Shown: positions 1-10,029, counted from the stretch's first letter. The stretch: DNA of 64,000 bases from Cacconaster sp033811195 (GCA_033811195.1 JAPXOZ010000002.1:1-64000), one strand, 5' to 3'. Notes: generated by a model from the letters alone, not told the origin. Numbers and translations: made by a program.

Positions 1-13
1 TCAGATTGTTTGA

Positions 14-3000
14 TTAATTCAAAAGTTTAGCGATGGTTGCGTTGTACTCAGCCTCAGCCAATTCGAGTCTCTTCTTAGCAGTTTCAACCTTGATCTCAAG
101 CTGTGCTATGATGTTCTGCTGCTCTTTAACAGCCATCTCGATAGGATTGTAGCCTGCATTGAATTGGGCGAGAAGCTTCTTCCAGTAACCGAGTTCAATT
201 TCACATTTCTCGAGGTATGTCTCCCATGCTGTCCTGTACTGTCTCTGGAACTTGTTGTAGTTATCAAAGAAGGTAGCCAGGTCGGCAGCAAGGTTCTCAC
301 CGTAGTCTTTCTTAACTGCGGTAATGTTGATTTTGTACTCGTGGGTAACAGGATCTACAACGATTACATATTTCTCCCACTCATACTGATAGATACCTGT
401 GGCGGCTGTGTAGGCAGCATCGAGAGCAGTCATGATTGCGTCAAGGTGGTCAGTAATGTGAGTGATATGATATGCACGATCATAGAAGCCGTGGAGGGTT
501 TCAGGATAGTCTCCATGCCACTTCTGAGCAAGTTCGAGCTGCTTGCCGCCGAAGTACTTCGTGTTGTAAGCCCAGTTCTTGATTATGGGATCAACAGACT
601 CGTAAGTTGCAGGTATGGCACCCGGTACGGGAGCGGGAATTGTAGGAACATCTGTGGAGAAGTATTCAACGGGTTTGCCGTTTTTGTCATATTTCTTCAC
701 ACCGTAGAATGCTTCCTTAAGTGCTGCGAGAGCTGCCTGATATGCATCCCAAGCTGCTTTCTTGTCAGGATATTCGTCGTAAGCTGTCTTAGCAGCTTTC
801 CAAGCATCATGTTCAGCTTTGTACTTCTTCTGATCGGCTGCAGTCCTGGCGGCCTCAACAGCATCCATACAATCGTCAATCCAATCTTTGATACGAGCAA
901 GAGCTTGTATGTTATTCTCGCCGGCTGCAAGCCAATTGTACCTGAATTCAGTCCAGAGCTTAAAGTAGTACTCGGTACCGGCATTCGGGCCTGCTCCGTT
1001 GAGAATGCGCGAATTTACAAGCTCGCCGGTCCAAATCCAATAATCCCAAGGATCTGCCTGACCACCTGTTTCGAGGAACGAAAGAACTGCTCCAAGTCTC
1101 TCATTATAGTAAATATCTCCTGTAGCAAAGTCAAATATAACCAGCTTATTGGGAACGTTGAAAGTCTGATCTGACCAGTTGAGAGGTAACTCTTCTGTTA
1201 GACCATAACCAGGGTAATCACCGGGGCCTAGATTCCAGAACGATTCGTAGATATCGGTATATGCCTTTTTGGCTGCGGCAACACCTAATTCGGATTGGTC
1301 CATCTTGGCCTTTGCATCCTGTACTGACTTAGGAATGAAGGGATCTCCCCCACCATCCTCGAATAAGTAGGGCTGGGCATCATTATACGCAAAGCCGTAA
1401 TTGTAAAGAGCGTCGAAAGGCACACCACCACCAGGTTGAATATTGAAGACCAGGTCTACTATATCCCAAGTAGTGAACATCGGCGCTTGGAAGAGGATAG
1501 CCACAGTTCCTAGCAATGGATCAAAAAATATCGCAGGTTGCGCAAGAGCATTGGCATCAGGACGAGTGAAAACAGTATTATCAACAGTCACATAGCTATC
1601 CATTGAATATTCCGAATAGAAGGGCCAAGGAGCTAAAACACCTGCTTGCTTCTGTTTAAAGCCATCTCTTTCAAGGCTATCTAGGCGAACCTTGTGTTCG
1701 GAAAGATCCAGTTTGTTCTTATAAGGAAGAAAGTTCACGTCATAATTAGTAGGAGGAGCACCTGCAGTAGAGAGCGCAACATCCGGCTCGAAGAAAGCGA
1801 TCCTTGCAGCTGCATATGCTATAATTCCTGCTAAGAGATTGGTCGTATCATCTGCATTGATTTTTGCATCGGGACGCGAAGGATCAGGCGGATTGGAATT
1901 GTTATAAGGGTACGCATAGTTGGCGATAAGACCTTTTCTGGGTACACCATCTCCTGTAAGAAGCTTTGAAGCATTTACGAGTGCCTGTGCTCTGGCCAGT
2001 GCCGCAGCTTTCGCTGCTTCCCATGCGATAGAGTCGGCCTTGAACTGTGCAATGGAGTCAATGAGGGGCGGGTAAGCAGCCATGCCGGCCTCGAGAATCT
2101 CACGGTGTGCTTTGTAAATGGAGTCAGCTTTGTTTTTGGCTTTCAATGCATTTTCAATTTCAAGCGGGCTACCCGGAGTGAGTACCAGATGTCTGTTGAG
2201 TACCGAATGTGCTCCATAAAGACCGATAAAGAGAGGGTCTTCAAGAGTGACATCGATATCGTTCGCTAAATCCCTGTATGTGAGAGTCAAGGGATCCTCC
2301 GTATTCTCTTTGCCGAAGAGGAATCCTTCAACCATTTCTTTAGTGGCATTAGACTCGATCCATCCTTTTACGGGTAACGTTGCGGGGGTCACGCCACCGG
2401 GAGCATCAAAGTCAACGAATCTATCGGTAGAGTCCTTGCCAACGGGAGCATCTTCCCAATAATACGCTTCCATAAGGAAACCAAAGTGATAGTAAACAGG
2501 TGAAGAATTAAACTTGTCGGCAGGAACCACAAGCTTGGGGAATCCTACCGAATCACGGTAGTCACCTTTGCCGTCATAATCACTTCTTACGGGCTCTGCA
2601 CCGGGGTCAGCAGGCTTAGGACCGGGGTTGGGCTTAACGGGAACTGCAGCAACGTCAGCTAAGTACTTCTCTTTAGCTGCCTGCCACTCTTCCTCATAAC
2701 CTATATTGGCCTCACACCAGGTGTTTACCATGTAGAGAACGGAGTCGCGTGAAAGCTGGGCAGCTGAGTAATCGATAGCGTTAAGAGAGTCCTGAAGCAT
2801 GTCGAGCTCTGCCTTCCAAGCCTCGAGATCGAGATTCTCAGGAACATTTGCGAGTGCAGTCTCTGCCCTTTCAACCTCACCTGTGAAGAAATCAACCTCT
2901 CCCTGGAAGTTGGCATTCCAATCGGTGGAGTCGTTGAGACGATACTCAAGCTCCCAGAGTCTTGCATTAGCTTGCTCGAGATCGAAAAGCAAATCGTTGT

Positions 3001-3496
3001 ACTCGTCGAAAGCTTCTTCATACTCCGTCATAACTGCAAAGAGAAGCCAGCGCTCTTCAACTGTAAGAAGGTGCTGAACTGCAGCTATAGCGCGAAGAGT
3101 TACTCTGAGGTTCTCCTCAGCCTCTGCAAGATCGGCTTTTGCATCAGCTACCAATTCATCGTACTGAATCATGAGGAGTTCTTTTTCTCTCGTAAGAGAA
3201 TCAATGTCAAACTGAGTCTGAGCAGCCTTGATCTGAATGTCATACTCGCGAATTCTGTTCTCGATCAGCTGTGCTTCAGTCATAGCGTCAACATAGGCAG
3301 CTTGAGCCAGCACAAAAGCAGCATTGGCTCTCTGCAACTCGGCATCTGCCAAGCGTAGTTGTGCGAGTGCATCAAGATAGTCGGCTTTCGCAGTGCGAAG
3401 CTGCTGGATACCAACCGGCTCAACATACTCAAGACACGAAGTGAACAGACTGCTTGCAGCAATCATGATCACTAATGAATAAATAATCTTTTTCAT
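14..3496 (-). CDS. Large coiled-coil lipoprotein, function unknown
   Basis: An 1160-residue protein with a lipoprotein signal peptide: basic start, hydrophobic stretch and lipobox ending in Cys21 (LFTSC), so it should be anchored in the outer or inner membrane. Residues about 30-240 and the last 80 residues are rich in Ala, Glu, Leu and Gln in heptad-like patterns typical of long coiled coils. The middle is Pro/Tyr/Trp-rich with many short Lys/Ala/Asp helices. The coiled-coil ends could bring N- and C-termini together in an antiparallel bundle (inference). It stands alone, with its own promoter about 80 nt upstream. I recognise no enzymatic motif. An adhesin or periplasmic spacer role is possible but unsupported. 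Confidence 0.85.
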   Translation of the reverse strand: MKKIIYSLVIMIAASSLFTSCLEYVEPVGIQQLRTAKADYLDALAQLRLADAELQRANAAFVLAQAAYVDAMTEAQLIENRIREYDIQIKAAQTQFDIDSLTREKELLMIQYDELVADAKADLAEAEENLRVTLRAIAAVQHLLTVEERWLLFAVMTEYEEAFDEYNDLLFDLEQANARLWELEYRLNDSTDWNANFQGEVDFFTGEVERAETALANVPENLDLEAWKAELDMLQDSLNAIDYSAAQLSRDSVLYMVNTWCEANIGYEEEWQAAKEKYLADVAAVPVKPNPGPKPADPGAEPVRSDYDGKGDYRDSVGFPKLVVPADKFNSSPVYYHFGFLMEAYYWEDAPVGKDSTDRFVDFDAPGGVTPATLPVKGWIESNATKEMVEGFLFGKENTEDPLTLTYRDLANDIDVTLEDPLFIGLYGAHSVLNRHLVLTPGSPLEIENALKAKNKADSIYKAHREILEAGMAAYPPLIDSIAQFKADSIAWEAAKAAALARAQALVNASKLLTGDGVPRKGLIANYAYPYNNSNPPDPSRPDAKINADDTTNLLAGIIAYAAARIAFFEPDVALSTAGAPPTNYDVNFLPYKNKLDLSEHKVRLDSLERDGFKQKQAGVLAPWPFYSEYSMDSYVTVDNTVFTRPDANALAQPAIFFDPLLGTVAILFQAPMFTTWDIVDLVFNIQPGGGVPFDALYNYGFAYNDAQPYLFEDGGGDPFIPKSVQDAKAKMDQSELGVAAAKKAYTDIYESFWNLGPGDYPGYGLTEELPLNWSDQTFNVPNKLVIFDFATGDIYYNERLGAVLSFLETGGQADPWDYWIWTGELVNSRILNGAGPNAGTEYYFKLWTEFRYNWLAAGENNIQALARIKDWIDDCMDAVEAARTAADQKKYKAEHDAWKAAKTAYDEYPDKKAAWDAYQAALAALKEAFYGVKKYDKNGKPVEYFSTDVPTIPAPVPGAIPATYESVDPIIKNWAYNTKYFGGKQLELAQKWHGDYPETLHGFYDRAYHITHITDHLDAIMTALDAAYTAATGIYQYEWEKYVIVVDPVTHEYKINITAVKKDYGENLAADLATFFDNYNKFQRQYRTAWETYLEKCEIELGYWKKLLAQFNAGYNPIEMAVKEQQNIIAQLEIKVETAKKRLELAEAEYNATIAKLLN

Positions 3497-3584
3497 AAAA
3501 AAAAATTGTTAAGTGTTTGATATTTATTGGTTAAACATAAATGAGTTGCCGAAAAAACACAGTTTTTCCATAGTATTTAATGGC

Positions 3585-3615
3585 CAAATTTAGTTATATT
3601 TTTTTACTTTTCAAA
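3585..3615 (-). promoter_or_regulatory. Bacteroidetes-type promoter of the coiled-coil lipoprotein gene
   Basis: Read on the minus strand, TTG (3612-3614) is followed after 19 bp by TAAATTTG (3585-3592), matching the Bacteroidetes -33 TTG / -7 TAnnTTTG consensus. Predicted transcription start is near 3578, giving a leader of about 80 nt. Confidence 0.7.
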
Positions 3616-3653
3616 AAAAATTGTTAATAATTATCAAAAATTGTTGAAAAAAT

Positions 3654-5717
3654 CTAAAAGAATCGAGCTCTGTTGTCCTTAATCTCGACAGTTTCCGACA
3701 TTACCTGCTGCAACAACTGGGTCTGATAAGTTGATCTGCGCGATAGCGCTCTCTGCAGATCCCCCTCTGTATAGAAGGTACCTGTCTGACGGTCGATAAC
3801 CTGGAATACATATACTCCGATGTCTCCCGCAACCGGTCCGGAGATGACACCCGGCTGGGCGGATGTCACTGCGCCTATAAACTTAGGGTCGAGTTGCTGG
3901 AGTGTAGTACCGAAGGTAATGCCGTCCTGATGGCTCACGGTAGTGCCGAGAATCTCGGCTACCTGCTCCATAGTAGTGCAACCTTCAATCTGCTCACCGA
4001 TGGTAGAAGCCATCTTGTCGATCTGTTTCTCTGCGGTGATGGTGTAGATGATGTCCTGCTGTATGTCGCTCAGAGGAATTGTGCCCTCTTTGTATACTGC
4101 GGTCACGGCAGCGACGAAATAGTATTTGTTGTCAACGGAAATTACATCCGATACCTCTCCTGATTTGGTCTTGCGATCAAATGCCCAATGCACCACGCTG
4201 CGCGCATTCTCCACAACGCCGATGCGCTCTGTAGTCCGGAGTAGGCCATTTACGGGAATGACGGGGAGTTGCTCCTCGCTTACAATCTGTGCAAACTTGT
4301 CGTAGTCTCCATCAGATCTGTCCGCAAGATCGGTGGCCTTGATCTGAAAGTCACGGTAGGTCTCTTCGGATGGAACTATGTTCTTGACAAAAGTGGCGAG
4401 CTGAGCCTTTTTACGAGCCTTTGTGCGCTCTGCCACATAGATTACAAAATATGAGTTGGCGGTATTGTTCTTTATCTTATATGCCTTGCCTGTAGAGGGC
4501 TCAAAAGCCCTTTCGAAACCTTCCATACCGGCGTATGAAAGAATATCTTGTGTAATCCAACCCATCTCCGTGAATTCACCGGAGGGCTCTCTCATCTTCA
4601 AAGCCCTTGCTAGCAACTCATCGGCCTCTGCCTCGCTGTCAAGAGTAAAGGGGGCATACGATATCCTTACGGAATCGGCCATCATTTTGATATCAATCAG
4701 ACGAGCTGCAGCAAGCTGGTTCTCTCCGACGCTGATCTCGCTCACTGCGGGAACATTCCTTCCAAAAGCCACTGCCTTGAAATGAGGCTCGGACTCAAGC
4801 TCTTCTTCCGTGTAATAGTAGGGATCCCACTTGCGGTCCGAGTTGAGAGCAATGAAGTTTTTAGGATTATCAGCTACGGCAAACTCTGCATATAGCGCAT
4901 TGAAAGCCTCGGTCTGTCTCTCGATATCCTCCTCTGAGGGCACAACTTCATAGAGCACATACTCTATATTGCGGGTAGCAGGACGAGTAAAGAGCTCCTT
5001 ACGTGCCTTATAGTACTCCTTTATCTCTTTTGGAGAAACTGTGATAGTGGTATCACGTTCAAAGCCCAGCGGGGAAAGTACGAAATCAACGGAAGAGAGA
5101 ACATTGTTCTCAACTATCATGCGGCGTTGCTCAACCTTGTTGAATACATTGGAGGCATTTATCAATGAGCCGTACTTGTTATAGAGCCTGTCAGTATAAA
5201 CCGAATTTTCTACAGATTGCCAGTACATCTCATATTGACCGGAAGGATCGGTAGGAATCGCCTGTACAAAACTTACAAGAGCTTCACGGCTGAAGAGGCC
5301 GTTGGCATCCTGGAACATCTGCTGATTTGCCACTATAGGGGAGATATTGGCTCCCTGTGTAAGATCAAGCATCTCTTCATCGCCCACAACTATGCCGGCA
5401 TCGGCAATCATGGGCTGGAACAGGTGCTTATCGAGGAGAGACTGCCACGCCGCATCGCGGATGGATTTTTGTACCTCTTCGCTATTGGAACTCTGTCCCA
5501 TCAGCTCAGTAAGACGAGTAAAATAATCAACTTCCCGGTAAAAATCACTATATGAAATGGACTTTCCGTCCACTACGCCTACTTTATTGTCGGATGAAAA
5601 TCTTTGTGCAGTCGAACTCAGTGTTTGAGGATCAATAATGAATGATAACAGCGCGACCGCGATAAGAACTGTTATAAGTATACCTAATTTGACGCGAATT
5701 TTTTCAAGAACCGCCAT
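3654..5717 (-). CDS. PpiD/SurA-like peptidyl-prolyl isomerase-family chaperone
   Basis: A 687-residue protein with a short cytoplasmic N-terminus, one membrane segment at about residues 12-30 and a large periplasmic part, the layout of PpiD. Residues 30-230 resemble the SurA_N helical chaperone domain (start VGVVDGKSISYSDFYREV). A degenerate parvulin-type segment lies around residues 480-560 (HWAFD...GEVSDVISVDNKYYFVA). In this family it is expected to assist folding of outer-membrane and secreted proteins at the inner-membrane exit site. It is the last gene of the coaX-OMP-TPR-lptC-ppiD cluster, 105 bp after lptC, and has its own promoter-like sites. Isomerase activity itself is not assured, since parvulin cores are often degenerate in PpiD. 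Confidence 0.85.
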   Translation of the reverse strand: MAVLEKIRVKLGILITVLIAVALLSFIIDPQTLSSTAQRFSSDNKVGVVDGKSISYSDFYREVDYFTRLTELMGQSSNSEEVQKSIRDAAWQSLLDKHLFQPMIADAGIVVGDEEMLDLTQGANISPIVANQQMFQDANGLFSREALVSFVQAIPTDPSGQYEMYWQSVENSVYTDRLYNKYGSLINASNVFNKVEQRRMIVENNVLSSVDFVLSPLGFERDTTITVSPKEIKEYYKARKELFTRPATRNIEYVLYEVVPSEEDIERQTEAFNALYAEFAVADNPKNFIALNSDRKWDPYYYTEEELESEPHFKAVAFGRNVPAVSEISVGENQLAAARLIDIKMMADSVRISYAPFTLDSEAEADELLARALKMREPSGEFTEMGWITQDILSYAGMEGFERAFEPSTGKAYKIKNNTANSYFVIYVAERTKARKKAQLATFVKNIVPSEETYRDFQIKATDLADRSDGDYDKFAQIVSEEQLPVIPVNGLLRTTERIGVVENARSVVHWAFDRKTKSGEVSDVISVDNKYYFVAAVTAVYKEGTIPLSDIQQDIIYTITAEKQIDKMASTIGEQIEGCTTMEQVAEILGTTVSHQDGITFGTTLQQLDPKFIGAVTSAQPGVISGPVAGDIGVYVFQVIDRQTGTFYTEGDLQRALSRRSTYQTQLLQQVMSETVEIKDNRARFF

Positions 5718-5782
5718 TGTGTTTGTTAAGTTTTAGTTTATTTTTATTCTACAATTATTACCCATTTAACGAAAATGGAGTA

Positions 5783-5800
5783 CAAAAGTAAACAAAAATA
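5783..5800 (-). promoter_or_regulatory. Two tandem -7 elements upstream of the ppiD-like gene
   Basis: The minus strand reads TATTTTTG (5793-5800) and TACTTTTG (5783-5790), both TAnnTTTG matches, 66-83 bp before the start codon. No ideal TTG element sits at the right distance, so which is used is unclear. They suggest ppiD can be transcribed independently of lptC. Confidence 0.5.
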
Positions 5801-5822
5801 TATTATATAGATGCATAAAAGA

Positions 5823-6470
5823 TCAAAAACGTTGCACGGGTGGACCAACAAAATTGAGAGAATCGAGCAAAATTGTTGTGCTGTCATCGGCAATAGCGTA
5901 AGAATCGAAGGGTTTCAGAAGGATTGCGTCTCTCGCCATCTCGTCGGATTCCATCCCATAGCCCTGCATCATTCCCTGTGGTGAAGAGAGCCGGACATAG
6001 CAGTTGGTATAGATCTTCTGCTCCCGACGATCCCAATAAATAGTGTCGCTCTCCATGCTCTCCTGTTTGATGTAATTCGTAATTATCACATCTCCGTAAG
6101 CGAGCCACTGCTCCTTTCCATCGGTAGTGATGTGCTTTGCTTCCTTCGATGTGATGCGCGTCTCGAGTTCCCCGTCAGGTGTGAATGCATTGACGGAGAA
6201 TCCGCCGGTATATAGGTCGTAACTCACCTCAACCGAATCGGCAATATATGAGTATTTGCGCATTTCGGGCGCGCGCATCCTCATCTCCACTCCACCGTTA
6301 ACCGTCTGCACCACTTCCATATTCTTTACCACCTGCACCGGAGTCACAGTCGGATCAACAGGATCTCCCGTCGGCTCTTTTCTACAGGAAGAAGGCACAA
6401 AAAGCACTATAGCCATCAAGTATAAACCGATGGCTATAGGTTTGCTTCTTTGGTGTGATGCGGGAATCAA
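5823..6470 (-). CDS. lptC: LptC-like LPS export periplasmic protein
   Basis: A 215-residue protein with an N-terminal hydrophobic segment ending in VPSSC (Cys29), a possible lipobox where classical LptC has only a membrane anchor. Residues about 55-205 show the repetitive short beta-strand pattern of LptC/LptA jellyrolls (for example YSYIADSVEVSYD, ITSKEAKHI, AYGDVIITN, IYWDRREQKIYTN). LptC hands lipopolysaccharide from LptBFG to LptA across the periplasm. It follows the TPR gene by 4 bp and precedes the ppiD-like chaperone, so the unit is devoted to envelope assembly. Assignment rests on fold pattern and on this neighbourhood; the sequence is divergent. Confidence 0.75.
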   Translation of the reverse strand: MIPASHQRSKPIAIGLYLMAIVLFVPSSCRKEPTGDPVDPTVTPVQVVKNMEVVQTVNGGVEMRMRAPEMRKYSYIADSVEVSYDLYTGGFSVNAFTPDGELETRITSKEAKHITTDGKEQWLAYGDVIITNYIKQESMESDTIYWDRREQKIYTNCYVRLSSPQGMMQGYGMESDEMARDAILLKPFDSYAIADDSTTILLDSLNFVGPPVQRF

Positions 6471-6474
6471 GAGA

Positions 6475-7806
6475 CTATTTCTGTGTCCTTACTGTTGTGA
6501 TTTCCGTCATGCCGCCGCAGGATACGGTATATCTCTGACCGTCGGTTACGTCATACATAAAGGCATCAACCTGCATGGGGAAGTATCTGCGGTATTGTGC
6601 TGCCAGCTCGTCTGCATTCTCAGCAACTTCCGGGTCTGCATTCTTCGCTTTCACCATATAGTCGACTGCAACCCAATATTTGGATCTTACATCAACCTCA
6701 CTGCCGGGGCAATCCTGTGACGCCCAGACGGTACCAATAAGGAGATATGCCTTACCTGCAATGCTCTGGTCATACTCGATAGCCTTCTTGGCGGTAGCTA
6801 CGGCAGTTGCTGCACGATTAAGCTTCTTGAAATAAAAAGTTGCCAGCTCTAAGTTGTATTCTGCCGCTGTCTTAGTGTCGTTGGGATCGAGGAGTGATAC
6901 GGCGCTCTCGAAGAACTGAGCGGCAAGCCTATCCTCATCGCGTGAAGAATAGAGCCTGTAAAGGCCGTATGCTGAGCTGGAAGAGGGGTTGATCTCATGG
7001 AGAGCAACTGCACTCTTGAGAAAGAGATCCGTGCTGACACAGTCTGCTCTGGTGAGCATTTTAACCATTGTGGTAAGAAGGTTGACGTCTGTAGGATTTG
7101 CCTCAAATCGAGGAGTATAAAGCTCGATGAGGTTGTCACAGGTTGCAACGCCGCTCTCAGCAAAAATAGTCTCGATATCCTGCTTTACAGTGCGGTACTC
7201 CTCTTTTTCAGGATCCATGGTAATCATATCCTCGATGTGGCAGATGTTGTTTTCAAAACAGTTCATCAAATCCTCTGCTGGCAGGTCGCCGGCCTGATAA
7301 AGAGCAACTCCCCCTTTCATTTGATTGATAAAGACAACGGGGCTACAATCTGTGTTGATGGTGTTTATGATCTCAGTCAACATCTGATACTGCTTGAGGG
7401 GATCATCTCCACAATAATTATAGTTAATAATATCTATTGCCTTGTTGTCCATACTTCTCACGCGATTGTTGGGATAATATTCCGAGCGGAGATCATGGAG
7501 CATTATCAGAGAGTCGATTAGTTCTTGTCTGCGGGCCGGATTGTTTGCGTTTCTGCGGATGTCTATACGGAGAAGGTTCTGACCGTGCAGGAGCATATTC
7601 TGACTAGCTGTCGGAGGGCAGATGGCGATGGCCTTCCTCCAGTGCGGGGCGGCCTCGTCATAATTTCTCTGTTTATAAAGTTCTGAGTAGAACGAAAGAT
7701 ATTTTGTACATTCCACACTATCTTTTCCATACTTTCCCTGGGAAAATGCAGGAAGAGAAAGAACCATTGCAAAGAGGATAATTGCGATTTTCTTCATTGT
7801 TTCCAT
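6475..7806 (-). CDS. Secreted tetratricopeptide-repeat protein
   Basis: A 443-residue protein with a Sec signal peptide (MKKIAIILFAMVLSLPAFSQ) after an optional three-residue extension; ATG at 7797 is an equally good start. The body is all-helical and contains TPR-like units (NYDEAAPHWRKAIAICPP, AAQFFESAVSLLDPNDTKTA, NRAATAVATAKKAIEYD). It is probably periplasmic and scaffolds protein interactions. It lies 40 bp after the outer-membrane protein gene and 4 bp before lptC in the same direction, which suggests a role in envelope biogenesis. No catalytic motif is visible. Confidence 0.8.
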   Translation of the reverse strand: METMKKIAIILFAMVLSLPAFSQGKYGKDSVECTKYLSFYSELYKQRNYDEAAPHWRKAIAICPPTASQNMLLHGQNLLRIDIRRNANNPARRQELIDSLIMLHDLRSEYYPNNRVRSMDNKAIDIINYNYCGDDPLKQYQMLTEIINTINTDCSPVVFINQMKGGVALYQAGDLPAEDLMNCFENNICHIEDMITMDPEKEEYRTVKQDIETIFAESGVATCDNLIELYTPRFEANPTDVNLLTTMVKMLTRADCVSTDLFLKSAVALHEINPSSSSAYGLYRLYSSRDEDRLAAQFFESAVSLLDPNDTKTAAEYNLELATFYFKKLNRAATAVATAKKAIEYDQSIAGKAYLLIGTVWASQDCPGSEVDVRSKYWVAVDYMVKAKNADPEVAENADELAAQYRRYFPMQVDAFMYDVTDGQRYTVSCGGMTEITTVRTQK

Positions 7807-7846
7807 TTTTTAAAAATATCAAGCAAAGTTAATAAAATAATCTAAT

Positions 7847-9199
7847 CTACTGATACAAAGTTTTGATAAACCAGATATCGTGCAGGTCAAACGAGAGGGT
7901 AAAGAGGAAATATCTCTCCCTTATCATGTCGTTTGCGACCGAACCTCTCTGGCCTATGTCTATACCCAAAGTCACTGCGTTGTAGTAGCGGAATACCGGA
8001 AAAGAAACTCCGAGAGTAATGCCACTCCTTGCTATGGAAGAGCCATTTAGGGTAAAATAATTCTGCTCATAGTAGGCTCCAGCCCTGTAAGTGAGCGTCC
8101 TGAGATAGTATCTTATATCGTAGCGGTTGGGGGTCACCTCAAATCCCACCCTGAATGCCTGTGCTGTCGTCGGTTTTATCTCGACTCCGGGGGTCTCTTC
8201 GAGGAAATGTTTTGTCCAGTTTGACCGCGTGTAATCAAATCCTACCATCCATTTCTCCGTATGGCGTATGGTAAATCCTACTCCAAGTTCGGAGGGTATT
8301 GACATTGTCTCAAGGGGATTGTTGCGGTGAAAGACGGTATCTTTGCCGCTTGTCGATACTCCATAAGCGTAGCGGATGTTTTCTCCTCTGAATGCGGTAG
8401 CCAGATCGTATGTTACTCCTATAGTGGCTGACGTGTTGCCGGTCAACGGCTGCCTGTACTGGAGTCCAAACTTTCCCGATATCGCACGTGTAACGAAGGT
8501 CCAACCCGAATTGATAGATCTGAATGATGTATTGGTAGTGAATGTAGCACTGCTGTATCTATCTATAGTACCAAAGTAATACTGCAGATCCGCTCCCACG
8601 CTAAGTCTATTCCAGAAAGTGGCTCCCGCACCTAAGAATGTCTGATAGATGCTGCCTTGACCTATCTTGGAGTATTTTATATCTCCCGCTTCGGCAATTA
8701 TGTCATCATTACTCTCGGTTGTTATAAACTTATATCCGACGTTGCTATAAGGTACTATTCCAACCTTAAATGCTGAGCTCTTCCATATCGGGAACGAAGC
8801 GATGATGTGGTGCATATTAAAAGTGTTGTTAACACTCTTTAGAAGGTCGGAACCTGTTCCTCCAACAGCTGTGACCGGGTTGGCGGCATAATAGTTATTG
8901 CCCTGTTCTATGCCGAAATCGAGCATAAACGATTGTGCCTCACGCTCCGTTACTGCCGCAGGATTTAGATAATTGATATAGCGATAATTGCGGTCGCCAA
9001 TACCGATACCTCCCATCGAGAGGTTGTATGATATTCCCGGTCTTGCAAGAGAACCTACACCAAACATGGAATATGGAGTAAAACTGCCGTCTGCTGCAAC
9101 TTTCTGAGCAGAAGAAGGAATAGCTGTAAAAAGCACCAATAGTGCATGCATCGCTGCCGCGATTCTTCTAAGTTTGAGTATGGTACTATTGTTCAGCAT
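7847..9199 (-). CDS. Outer-membrane beta-barrel protein
   Basis: A 450-residue protein with a signal peptide (cleavage after SSAQ, about residue 31) and a body of alternating amphipathic strands rich in Tyr, Thr, Gly and Asn, ending in an aromatic-containing C-terminus, as in outer-membrane barrels. The N-terminal part (PYSMFGVGSLARPG, YINYLNPAAVT) resembles the FadL/PorV-like proteins of Bacteroidetes. Its start codon overlaps the end of coaX by 14 bp, so the two are translationally coupled. Substrate is unknown. Confidence 0.8.
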   Translation of the reverse strand: MLNNSTILKLRRIAAAMHALLVLFTAIPSSAQKVAADGSFTPYSMFGVGSLARPGISYNLSMGGIGIGDRNYRYINYLNPAAVTEREAQSFMLDFGIEQGNNYYAANPVTAVGGTGSDLLKSVNNTFNMHHIIASFPIWKSSAFKVGIVPYSNVGYKFITTESNDDIIAEAGDIKYSKIGQGSIYQTFLGAGATFWNRLSVGADLQYYFGTIDRYSSATFTTNTSFRSINSGWTFVTRAISGKFGLQYRQPLTGNTSATIGVTYDLATAFRGENIRYAYGVSTSGKDTVFHRNNPLETMSIPSELGVGFTIRHTEKWMVGFDYTRSNWTKHFLEETPGVEIKPTTAQAFRVGFEVTPNRYDIRYYLRTLTYRAGAYYEQNYFTLNGSSIARSGITLGVSFPVFRYYNAVTLGIDIGQRGSVANDMIRERYFLFTLSFDLHDIWFIKTLYQ

Positions 9200-9983
9200 A
9201 AAATTGTGCTACCTGTGAGAGCCCCATCAAAACAAGATTGTAAACGACAAATATGGAACTTTTAAGCTTTTCAGCAAAATATATCGCATCCCCGCCGGTA
9301 AAAATCACTGTTCGTTCAGGATACTCTCTCTGATATCCTTCTATTTCAAACATTATGCCGAGAATATTTCCCGCTGCCAACGCAGTATCCAAATCGGTGC
9401 CGATAGGATTGATTTTTTCATCCTTGTGAGACTCTATGAAATCCCTGGGATTGAGTAACGGAATACGCTCCGCAAAGTGGCTCAAAGCGCGATATCTGGT
9501 ATTCAAGCCTAAGGAAATGGAACCCCCTGCATAATATGCTGGATCATCTCCTTTGCGACAATTGATAAATTCCACAGTAGTGGCCGTACCAAAATCAAAC
9601 ACCATAAGATCATTTTCCGGGAAAAGATTGTTTGCAGCCAGAATTGCCGCTATACGATCTGCTCCCATTCCTTCAGGCATATTGGCAAGCACTTCGAACT
9701 GGGTGCTCCCCGTCTCTACCAGACGATTGCACTCGGCCACATCGAGTACCACCAAGCGATCGCAATACTCATTGCGCAAGATTGACTCCAATTCGGGATT
9801 GTCGGCACGGACATTACTTAAAACTGCCACCTGTACTCTTTGCCCGAGTAATTCAGAGGCGAAAGTATCGCGAACAAATTGTGGAATATCATCTCCCGCG
9901 TAACGGAAAACCTTTCCTATCCTCTCGTTGTCGGCAAAGGCCGCCTTGCATGCCGTATTGCCGATATCAATAAGTAAATACAT
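9186..9983 (-). CDS. coaX: Type III pantothenate kinase
   Basis: A 265-residue protein of usual length for CoaX, which phosphorylates pantothenate in the first step of coenzyme A synthesis. Visible family motifs are DIGNT at residues 6-10 (phosphate-binding), GADR at 107-110 (pantothenate-binding) and DFGTATT at 130-136, where the second Asp-containing loop completes the ASKHA-type ATP site. It is the first gene of the coaX-OMP-TPR-lptC-ppiD series and has a promoter just upstream. Confidence 0.95.
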   Translation of the reverse strand: MYLLIDIGNTACKAAFADNERIGKVFRYAGDDIPQFVRDTFASELLGQRVQVAVLSNVRADNPELESILRNEYCDRLVVLDVAECNRLVETGSTQFEVLANMPEGMGADRIAAILAANNLFPENDLMVFDFGTATTVEFINCRKGDDPAYYAGGSISLGLNTRYRALSHFAERIPLLNPRDFIESHKDEKINPIGTDLDTALAAGNILGIMFEIEGYQREYPERTVIFTGGDAIYFAEKLKSSIFVVYNLVLMGLSQVAQFYAEQ

Positions 9984-10007
9984 TCTATCGTATAATGTTT
10001 GGGGCTA

Positions 10008-10015
10008 CAAAGGTA
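10008..10015 (-). promoter_or_regulatory. -7 element for coaX operon
   Basis: The minus strand reads TACCTTTG, a TAnnTTTG match, in the 46 bp between the mfd stop and the coaX start. The -33 region is weak. Predicted start of transcription is near 10001, giving a leader of about 18 nt. Confidence 0.55.
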
Positions 10016-10029
10016 AGAAATTTTGAAAT

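Noticed and set aside
164..1174. 336-codon open frame on the plus strand opposite the coiled-coil lipoprotein gene
   Set aside because: It is an antisense shadow of a strongly coding gene, Cys- and Val-rich with no signal peptide, motif or promoter.
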